From: a virus
Virus record (IMG/VR): IMGVR_UViG_3300033153_004327
Span: 1-20,949 of that record
Direction: 5' to 3' (one strand)
DNA length: 20,949 nt
The notes beneath the pieces were generated by a model that did not search any database, was not told the DNA's origin, and saw only the letters and a list, made by a program, of their open reading frames with translations. Position 1 is the first letter of the stretch. Each line of letters starts with the position of its first letter. The translations under genes and the position numbers were made by a program. Below are positions 15,209-20,949 of the stretch, piece after piece.

Positions 15209-15573
15209 TAGAATACCCCCAAAACAGTATTTCTGGATATCTCACCCAGATCTGTATCAACTGTAAATTTAATTTCGTATGTTCTGGTAGCTTCTATATA
15301 CTCCCCTGAATAAGAAATAATAGAGTTCACACCTTCTGTTTCTAATAACATATTTTTAAAAAAAGAATCTACTAATGATTTATCACTTGTTTTTACAAAC
15401 ACTTGAGAAATATAAGGGATACCTAATGTTTTATCCAGGAAATAATCACCTTCAATTACAAGTAAACGACTTTCACATAATTGGGCAAGAGCTTCTATGT
15501 CTGAAGCCACAGTGAGATTTCTTTTATTTAATATGATATCATTTGTATCAGGATCAATTGCTAAGTTTATCAT
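15208..15573 (-). CDS. Baseplate wedge protein, T4 gp25/Mu gp46-like
   Basis: A 121-residue protein directly before baseplate J, the conserved place of gp25-like wedge proteins. Features: ALAQLCESRLLVIEGDYFLD (28-47) and then KTLGIPY, matching the family's helix plus G-x-P element that clamps sheath to baseplate, and a C-terminal beta part (TRTYEIKFTVDTDLGE). The N-terminus NLAIDPDTNDIILNKRNLTV is the usual beta opening of Mu gp46-type members. ATGA overlap with the spike gene and an AAGGTGA ribosome binding site support the start. Confidence 0.85.
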   Translation of the reverse strand: MINLAIDPDTNDIILNKRNLTVASDIEALAQLCESRLLVIEGDYFLDKTLGIPYISQVFVKTSDKSLVDSFFKNMLLETEGVNSIISYSGEYIEATRTYEIKFTVDTDLGEISRNTVLGVF

Positions 15574-16202
15574 TCTGCACTCACCTTTGTACTTTGCAAT
15601 CCTGAAAGAGTTGCTTTAGCTGCAGTCGCTGATAATTGTAAAGCTGTTAAAATTGCAGCATTTTGCACTACAGTACCAGCTGGTAACAACATCCATGAAT
15701 CATTCAATAGAGTATTAAAAAAAGTATCTAAAGCATCCCCTTTTACAAATGGAGAAGATCCGGAACCTATGGTCATTTTTCCTGTCTTATTAATATACAT
15801 TTCAAGTGCTGGCTCTATAACTTTTGGACTCAAACCTAAAATAGCAATAGCATCTGTTTCAGAAAATCTATGTTTACCTTCCGGAGAAACTTGTTTACTT
15901 CCATTTGAATTAACCCAAGCTCCTAAAGCAGCCTCAGAAAAAACTAATAAAACACCATCTCCTTTCTGCACTTCCCATGATAATTTAAAAGCTTGACCAG
16001 AAGGAAATATGACAGGCACTCCTGGAATTACTGGGAGAGCTACCTCTGTATTCTTTATTGTTATTTTACTTAAAAGAGGGAGTACATCAGCAGTTTCTGT
16101 GACTTCATCATACTTTTCTATTTTACCAGGAATAGCTGTATGAACATCTTCAAATTTAGAGTTTAACCATATAGTCATTGCTTCTACTAAATCTGTTCTC
16201 AC
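15570..16202 (-). CDS. Baseplate central spike protein, Gp138/gp45-like
   Basis: The puncturing spike under the hub. Residues about 20-110 fit the Gp138 N-terminal OB-type domain: GKIEKYDEVTETADVLPLLSK, then LPVIPGVPVIFPSGQ and WEVQKGDGVLLVFSE. The following GKHRFSETDAIAILGL (108-123) is the usual bridge. The C-terminal part has KTGKMTIGSGSS, a short beta-helix-like element, and a low-complexity Ala/Thr/Ser tail. Start is GTG at 16202, overlapping the hub stop as GTGA, after GGAGAGGGGG. The position between hub and gp25-like genes agrees. Confidence 0.85.
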   Translation of the reverse strand: MRTDLVEAMTIWLNSKFEDVHTAIPGKIEKYDEVTETADVLPLLSKITIKNTEVALPVIPGVPVIFPSGQAFKLSWEVQKGDGVLLVFSEAALGAWVNSNGSKQVSPEGKHRFSETDAIAILGLSPKVIEPALEMYINKTGKMTIGSGSSPFVKGDALDTFFNTLLNDSWMLLPAGTVVQNAAILTALQLSATAAKATLSGLQSTKVSAE

Positions 16203-17047
16203 GTTACCCCCTCTCCAGTAGCTATAAATGCTCCTCCATAATTATTACCTGAAAACGATACTTTTTCAAGTACAAAAGTTCCTTCAACTGTACTCTTATC
16301 TATCACTATAACACCATTGGGATTTAAACTGGGATTCAAAAGAGATTTAAAAGATACTCTTAAAGGGAATTCTTCTTCCGGATTACCAGCTTTACTCGAA
16401 TCAGTTAATTTAGCAGTTCCTATCAATCCTGTCTCCGGAGTGAGATAAACTACTTTGAATCTGGTATTTGCAGTATTCTTCTTAAAGACTACAACTGTAG
16501 TGTTATCAATAAAAAGATCCATACCATTAGCAATTAAAATATCTTTACATCTGGCAAAAGCTGCTTTAGCAGAACCTGCAAAAGAAAAACCATTAGACAA
16601 TTTTATATTATTAGCTATTTCAAATCCATAAGTAGTAAGTCCTAAAGCTGTGGTAATATCTTTTAAAGGAGTTGTAATTGCTGTATTTCGTTTATACGAA
16701 AGACTGACTGTGATATATTCTAAATCTCTATTTGCATTTTGAATACTCCCAGCTACAATATCTACAATACGATTAGGACCTTCTTTATAAGCGACACTTT
16801 CAGTGATCTGACCTACATAAATAACTCCGGAACCTTCATCATCATAGCCAGCAGTAACAATAACACTGGCTCCTTTCTTTAGAAACTTTTCCTGAGTATC
16901 AAGAGCAGGATTATATATTTTTAATTTTGCAGAATTTGCAGAAAAATCAATAGATCTTTCTATCTGAAAATCGATATTAAGATCTGAAATAAGAATTCCC
17001 GTGTGTTCAAATCCCACTTTCACATTTAAAATTCTATTGAAAGCCAT
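16199..17047 (-). CDS. Baseplate hub protein (gp27/gpD-like)
   Basis: The hub connects tail tube and spike. It opens with beta strands (ILNVKVGFEHTGILISDLNIDFQIERS), then SANSAKLKIYNP (36-47), the common hub pattern in which strands of a tube-like domain cross. A helical insertion FARCKDILIANGMDL (163-177) and a C-terminal beta part (KSTVEGTFVLEKVSFSG) follow. GGAAGG precedes the ATG; its first 14 bases overlap the plug gene. The call rests on pattern and on order between plug and spike genes. Confidence 0.8.
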   Translation of the reverse strand: MAFNRILNVKVGFEHTGILISDLNIDFQIERSIDFSANSAKLKIYNPALDTQEKFLKKGASVIVTAGYDDEGSGVIYVGQITESVAYKEGPNRIVDIVAGSIQNANRDLEYITVSLSYKRNTAITTPLKDITTALGLTTYGFEIANNIKLSNGFSFAGSAKAAFARCKDILIANGMDLFIDNTTVVVFKKNTANTRFKVVYLTPETGLIGTAKLTDSSKAGNPEEEFPLRVSFKSLLNPSLNPNGVIVIDKSTVEGTFVLEKVSFSGNNYGGAFIATGEGVT

Positions 17048-17387
17048 TTACTACCTTCCATCCAGCAAACTCTTCTTCTGAAAGATAAAAAAGATTGTGA
17101 CCATTTCCAAAACTATTATAAGTAATCTCAGAGCTTAAAGAAGAATCCTGCTGTAAGATTATAAGCTGACCGGGAAGAGTTACAGGAAACTGATATAGAA
17201 TAGGATAATCAAGAACAATTTTAATACCATTTAATTTTATTCCGGAATCTATTTCTTCATAAGTATTTAACATCCAATATTGACTTTTAGTATTCCAGGC
17301 GAATCTTAAACTTATTAAGACATTATCCAGAGTTACTCTTTCTGTAAAATCAGCTGATTGATCTTGAAATATTGGTATCTTAAGCAT
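17034..17387 (-). CDS. Baseplate plug protein, Pam3 gp18-like
   Basis: A 117-residue protein with the plug-domain pattern known from cyanophage Pam3: an early beta segment FTERVTLDNVLISLRFAWNTKSQYWMLN with the diagnostic W-N...W pair, IKLNGIKIVLDYPIL (49-63), and a later GQLIILQQD (73-81). In that phage the plug closes the hub. The gene sits between the Dit-like protein and the hub, as expected. The ATG shares one base with the stop of the gene before (TAATG). Confidence 0.75.
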   Translation of the reverse strand: MLKIPIFQDQSADFTERVTLDNVLISLRFAWNTKSQYWMLNTYEEIDSGIKLNGIKIVLDYPILYQFPVTLPGQLIILQQDSSLSSEITYNSFGNGHNLFYLSEEEFAGWKVVNGFQ

Positions 17388-17998
17388 TATAAATCACTCT
17401 CCCAATCTTCATAAACAGATAATTCTTCTTTGCTTAAAGTATCTTCCCAATCTTCTTCAATAGGAGATTGCTCTCCTAATTCTACAGGAGGAGAAGCTTG
17501 TTGACTCTCTTCAGTTTCTAACTCAGTTATTATAATACTAGCATCTACAGATATTTTTTTAAGTCTTACAATTCGGAATTCCGTAAAAGATACTTCAAAA
17601 GTACCAGCTTCTCCTGTTCCTGCACTCCGGGAAATGCTTACACTTGTAATAGCTACATTTTTATAAACTTCAAGATCAGTTACTAAAGTAACTAATTGTT
17701 TTGATTTCCACAATTGTTTAAATAGATCATACACATCCTGTACTCTATTTGTTTCTAATTCTCCAATTTTCAAACTGTAATTGGAAATGAAAAATGAAGA
17801 GGATCCGGAACGTAATTTCCTTTCTATGTGATCTGAAATAGGGGAGCCACCTTCTACCGGATGATTAGTAACATCACTATTAAATGAATGAGATTCAGAT
17901 ATTTGAAGATCAAACACTAAACTGAATGAATTACTTTTAATTGATTTACTTCGTTTACGTCCACCGAAAAGCATAGCTGGAATCTTTAAATTACCCAT
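17387..17998 (-). CDS. Dit-like tail protein / tail-hub adaptor
   Basis: Residues about 22-160 show the Dit-like phage tail protein N-terminal pattern: SLVFDLQISESHSFNSDVTNHPVEGG with the telltale HPVE.G, ISDHIERKLRSG, then an LVTLVTDLEVYKNVAITSVS strand pair and a FEVSFTEFRIV strand. The C-terminal 40 residues are acidic (for example SPIEEDWEDTLSKEELSVYEDWESDL in parts) and probably unstructured. AGGA in the last codons of the tape measure gene is the ribosome binding site. It most likely caps the tail tube above the hub. Confidence 0.75.
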   Translation of the reverse strand: MGNLKIPAMLFGGRKRSKSIKSNSFSLVFDLQISESHSFNSDVTNHPVEGGSPISDHIERKLRSGSSSFFISNYSLKIGELETNRVQDVYDLFKQLWKSKQLVTLVTDLEVYKNVAITSVSISRSAGTGEAGTFEVSFTEFRIVRLKKISVDASIIITELETEESQQASPPVELGEQSPIEEDWEDTLSKEELSVYEDWESDL

Positions 17999-17999
17999 A

Positions 18000-20243
18000 T
18001 TAAATTCCTGCCTCTATAAGTATTTTTCTGACTTCAATTGCTACAGCTGATCTGGCAGCTGCAGCTACAGCTCCTGCATTATTAGGATCCACTCCTGTGA
18101 TGTTTACAGTAGTGTCTACAGCTGTATTTGTAGTAGAACTGGTTGAAGTGCCTCCCGAACCCAACATATCTCCTGCTGGAGAACTTATAGAAGTAGAATC
18201 TTTACTGAAAAAATCTTTAAACTTACTGAAAAAACCAGTTAATTTATCTATAAGACCAGTAATCCATTTTATGATAGAAGCCAACGGTCCCGTTTCAATA
18301 TTCACCATCCAATCAAAAAATTGACGGATATATCCCATTAGTCCATTGAAAAATCCCAACAACTTTTCAAAAGGCCATAATAATCCCTTCACAAGGGCTC
18401 CACCCACAAGAACAGCCTGTTGAGCTAAACCTTTAAATATCACTCCTGCAACTGTAAGTAATGTCATCAATACTCTGAGTACAAAAACAATAGGCCGTAA
18501 AGCCAATCCAATCATATCAATCAATGGAGGAAATACATCTGATGCAAATCGAACAATATCTTCAAAGAGTTTATCAAGTCCGGAATTCTTCATGAATTTA
18601 ACAGCAGAAGCTCCCATCCTGGACTTGAATTGTTTGACAGCTCCACTCAACCCTTTAAAAGCAAACCCTGCCATCTTAGCAGCTGTTCCTCCAGATCTTT
18701 CCAATTCATCATTAAATTGAGCCACAGCTTCAGCACTACCTGTTATGATTGGAGATAAAGCTTGCCAAGTTCTTTCATCTAAACTAGCCAAAAATGATTT
18801 TTTGGAAACAGCATCCATGTTCTCCATAGCCATCAGAAAAGCATCAATATCTTGAATATTACCAGTAGCATCTACAAAATCAGCTATAGCTACTCCACCA
18901 GCTGCCATAGCTTTTGCCATTTTCTCTGAGGGATTCACTAAATCCTTTATTGCATTACGGACCATAGTACCAGCTCTTTCACCTCTGACACCATTGTTAG
19001 CAAGTACTCCTAACCAAGCACTGAGATTTTCAACACTAAGTCCTGCAAGTCTACCAGCAGGTCCTATCTTAGAAATAGCAGCTCCCAACTGAACAATGTC
19101 AGTATTAGCATTAGCTGCTGTAAAAGCCATTACATCATTTATTCGTGTCAAATCTTCTACTGCTAAAGCATTTGAAGACATAATATTAGTTGCAATATCT
19201 GCTGCAGTAGCTAAATCCATTTCTCCAGCGGCAGCTAATTGAAGTGTTCCGGGTAAAGCTGCCATAGTTTCTTTAACAGAAAGACCAGCCATTGCTAGAA
19301 ATTTTTGAGCATTAGCCGCTTCTTTTACTGTAAAAATGCTGGCCTCACCGGCTCGCATAGCAGAAGATTCTAATTGTCCCATCTCCCGAGCAGAAGCTAA
19401 TGTTACTTTTTGAACACCCTTCATAGCAGTTTCAAACTCAATAAATTGTCTGGTAGCTGAAGCTATTGCTTTAATGGCCTTAACCACTACGAAAATACCG
19501 GCAACTACTAAACCAAGAGCAGCTACAGCTCCTAAAGCAAAAGCAGGAATTCCAGCTAAAGCTTTACCTAATATCGGTATATTAGCAGTAGCTCCCTTTA
19601 TTCCTTTTCCGAACTTAGCTAATTTAGGATTAAAAAAACCACCTACTTTCTGAAATCCAGAAATCATTCCCTTAAGAAATTTATTATTTCCAGCCATTAC
19701 AGCCGTTACTATACCATTCCATGTTTTTGTGATCCAAGTTTTTAATTTTAATAAATTAGTTCTTATAAGAGGACCCAATTGAGTGAGCCCACTCTTTGTG
19801 GCTGCCCAAATACCAGCCATATGCCCTTTAAAATTAACCCATAATTGTTTCCATCCTGTTCTCATCAAATGCATCCAGGACCGTACTGAACTTCGTATGC
19901 GAGTTATAAGTAATCCGAATCTATTCATTGGAAGCATTATTCCTGTTACAGCTTTACTTATACCTTTAAATACACCTCCAAATGGAAGTTTACTTAAAAT
20001 TTGAAATGTATTTTTAAATCCATTTAGAAAAACCCGTGATCTATTAAAAGTAGTGATGAATCCGGACATACTCTGAAACCACTGATTAGGAATTCCTTTT
20101 TTTAACTGATCTTGAAACCTTTCAAAAGCACTGTCTGCACCGAACGTTTTTTCCTTGGCTTCATCCATTTTCTTAGAAAAATTATGAACTTTGGAAGTGT
20201 CAGCTTTAAAAGAAAACTTTGATATAAACTCTTCAATAACCAC
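18000..20243 (-). CDS. Tail tape measure protein
   Basis: Sets tail length and is injected or ejected with the DNA. Residues about 270-545 carry the TP901-type tape measure core: ESSAMRAGEASIFTVKEAAN, FLAMAGLSVKET, and NNGVRGERAGTMVRNAIKDL. Hydrophobic segments at about 225-260 and 577-620 could cross the host membrane. The N-terminal 200 residues are helical and basic; the C-terminus has a Ser/Thr/Gly linker then Ala-rich helix. At 747 residues, the rule of about 0.15 nm per residue gives a tail near 110 nm, a rough inference. The start is GTG at 20243 after AAGGGGAAG. Confidence 0.93.
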   Translation of the reverse strand: MVIEEFISKFSFKADTSKVHNFSKKMDEAKEKTFGADSAFERFQDQLKKGIPNQWFQSMSGFITTFNRSRVFLNGFKNTFQILSKLPFGGVFKGISKAVTGIMLPMNRFGLLITRIRSSVRSWMHLMRTGWKQLWVNFKGHMAGIWAATKSGLTQLGPLIRTNLLKLKTWITKTWNGIVTAVMAGNNKFLKGMISGFQKVGGFFNPKLAKFGKGIKGATANIPILGKALAGIPAFALGAVAALGLVVAGIFVVVKAIKAIASATRQFIEFETAMKGVQKVTLASAREMGQLESSAMRAGEASIFTVKEAANAQKFLAMAGLSVKETMAALPGTLQLAAAGEMDLATAADIATNIMSSNALAVEDLTRINDVMAFTAANANTDIVQLGAAISKIGPAGRLAGLSVENLSAWLGVLANNGVRGERAGTMVRNAIKDLVNPSEKMAKAMAAGGVAIADFVDATGNIQDIDAFLMAMENMDAVSKKSFLASLDERTWQALSPIITGSAEAVAQFNDELERSGGTAAKMAGFAFKGLSGAVKQFKSRMGASAVKFMKNSGLDKLFEDIVRFASDVFPPLIDMIGLALRPIVFVLRVLMTLLTVAGVIFKGLAQQAVLVGGALVKGLLWPFEKLLGFFNGLMGYIRQFFDWMVNIETGPLASIIKWITGLIDKLTGFFSKFKDFFSKDSTSISSPAGDMLGSGGTSTSSTTNTAVDTTVNITGVDPNNAGAVAAAARSAVAIEVRKILIEAGI

Positions 20244-20255
20244 TGCACTTCCCCT

Positions 20256-20567
20256 TTACTTATTTGTCTTATCCTGCTTCATGGCTTGTAATCCACTATC
20301 AGCAGTTTGATAATCTTGCTCCATGTCTAATAAAGCATTTACTTTAAAGACATCATCTAAAGACCATTCAGTCTCTATTTGTTCTCGACTAATCTGGTAA
20401 TTCGATTCTTTTATTATTCTCCAGACTAACCATTCTTCTTCAAACTCCTTTTCAAGAGTTCCCACTTCTCCCAGAGTTTTTATGTGCTTTCTTCGGTCTC
20501 TACTACCTCTGGAGTAGTAAGGATTCCGTTCATTAACTCTCCAGTATCGCCCTCCATGTCCCTCACT
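20256..20567 (-). CDS. Tail assembly chaperone frameshift extension (GT-type, 103 aa)
   Basis: Second half of the chaperone pair that precedes the tape measure gene in most long-tailed phages. The frame is open from well upstream of the first chaperone's stop and is -1 relative to it. A slip at CCCTTTA (20573-20567) joins 120 residues of the first protein to 103 of this one, for 223 in all. The extension has a basic start (SRGSRDRRKHIK) and an acidic helical end (EEEWLVWRII...IETEWSLDDVF), as seen in GT extensions that bind the tape measure. A GTG at 20465 could start a separate 69-residue protein, but its ribosome binding site (GGGAG) is too close. The fusion is inferred. Confidence 0.75.
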   Translation of the reverse strand, partial: SEGHGGRYWRVNERNPYYSRGSRDRRKHIKTLGEVGTLEKEFEEEWLVWRIIKESNYQISREQIETEWSLDDVFKVNALLDMEQDYQTADSGLQAMKQDKTNK

Positions 20568-20926
20568 AAAGGGAACCGATTGTGCCTCATCACATCAAAT
20601 CCAACAATAAAAATAGCATCCGGATCCAATCCCATAAATGCAGAATTGAAAGATGCTTCTGAGTCAATTTGAAATGGAGGTTTTCCGGCTGGAACAACCT
20701 GCACACATGAAAAAAGTTGAAGCCATAGAATATTTAGATCTTTATCTTCTAACGTATTGAGAGCTGGCCCTAAAGCAGCAAACACTTCTGTCTGCTTTTC
20801 GGCACTGAATGCTGTTCCAATAATTCCAGTCAATTTTTTTAAAACAGCCATGGCTGTAAGAGGAGAAAGAGTTCCAATGTGAAACTCTGTTCCCTCCACA
20901 GTTATTATCTTTGCTTTTTTAATCAT
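20480..20926 (-). CDS. Tail assembly chaperone (G-type, 148 aa)
   Basis: Protein translated before the tape measure gene, the standard place of tail assembly chaperones that keep the tape measure soluble during tail assembly. It is a mixed alpha-beta protein: IITVEGTEFHIGTLSPLTAMAVLKKL at the start, DKDLNILWLQLFSCV (62-76), and DSEASFNSAFMGLDPDAIFIVGFDVMRHNRFP (88-119), the pattern common in this family. The ATG is preceded by four AAGG repeats. Most ribosomes should end at its TAA; some are expected to shift frame at codons 119-120. Confidence 0.8.
   Translation of the reverse strand: MIKKAKIITVEGTEFHIGTLSPLTAMAVLKKLTGIIGTAFSAEKQTEVFAALGPALNTLEDKDLNILWLQLFSCVQVVPAGKPPFQIDSEASFNSAFMGLDPDAIFIVGFDVMRHNRFPLVRDMEGDTGELMNGILTTPEVVETEEST
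20567..20573 (-). promoter_or_regulatory. Slippery heptamer CCCTTTA for programmed -1 frameshift
   Basis: On the minus strand the codons read TTC CCT TTA, so C-CCT-TTA is an X-XXY-YYZ heptamer in the correct register of the chaperone frame. The -1 frame is open from about 20597 to 20256. About 22 bases downstream, CTGGAG and CTCCAG can pair (6 bp, loop about 24), a weak candidate stimulator. Confidence 0.75.
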
Positions 20927-20929
20927 TTT

Positions 20930-20945
20930 CCTTCCTTCCTTCCTT
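20930..20945 (-). repeat. (AAGG)4 tetranucleotide repeat forming the chaperone ribosome binding site
   Basis: Four AAGG units end three bases before the ATG at 20926 (read on the minus strand). Each unit offers part of a Shine-Dalgarno, so several overlapping sites exist. Copy number change would alter spacing but not frame, as it lies outside the coding region. Confidence 0.8.
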
Positions 20946-20949
20946 AATG

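Overview
The window is about 21 kb of an AT-rich genome of a tailed, contractile (myovirus-type) bacteriophage, either free or a large prophage fragment. There is no stretch over 300 bases without a gene, no tRNA or rRNA, no IS element and no CRISPR array. Genes are packed with 1-17 base overlaps or gaps of a few bases, and most have strong AGGAG-type ribosome binding sites. The host cannot be fixed from the sequence. The consistent Shine-Dalgarno sites argue against a Bacteroidota host, and one gene with an outer-membrane beta-strand look (11294-11677) weakly favours a Gram-negative one.

Bases 1-11677 (+ strand) form a DNA replication and recombination operon. In order: a family A DNA polymerase with a proofreading domain (its 5' end lies outside the window), a tiny basic ORF, a small zinc-ribbon protein, an unknown protein, an AAA+ clamp-loader ATPase, a UvsY-like recombination mediator, a gp32-like single-strand DNA binding protein, a rho-independent terminator, an excisionase-like DNA binding protein, a UvsX/RecA-like recombinase, a small unknown protein, and a RuvC-like resolvase. 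Then comes a Mre11/Rad50 (gp47/gp46, SbcD/SbcC) system in which the Rad50 ATPase is split into two separate genes around the nuclease gene. A putative membrane or envelope beta-protein ends the strand. Together this is a compact recombination-dependent replication and double-strand-break repair kit: Mre11-Rad50 resects ends, SSB coats the strand, UvsY loads UvsX, polymerase and clamp loader extend, and RuvC resolves junctions.

Bases 20949-11680 (- strand) form the tail and baseplate operon, read toward the replication operon. In transcription order: a tail assembly chaperone pair joined by a predicted -1 ribosomal frameshift (slippery CCCTTTA), the tape measure protein, a Dit-like tail protein, a Pam3 gp18-like baseplate plug, a hub protein, a Gp138-type spike, a gp25-like wedge protein, a baseplate J protein, a gp48/DUF2612-like protein, and a fibre or receptor-binding protein with a seven-repeat beta-propeller. 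This is the minimal baseplate gene order of small contractile-tailed phages. The two operons converge with only two bases between stop codons and no visible terminator.

The most notable observations are the split Rad50 whose N-terminal half stops right after a CxxC zinc-hook-like motif, a Cys-cluster tail shared by the UvsY-like protein and the SSB, the in-register frameshift signal in the chaperone genes, and a propeller with two blades identical at the DNA level over 103 bases.
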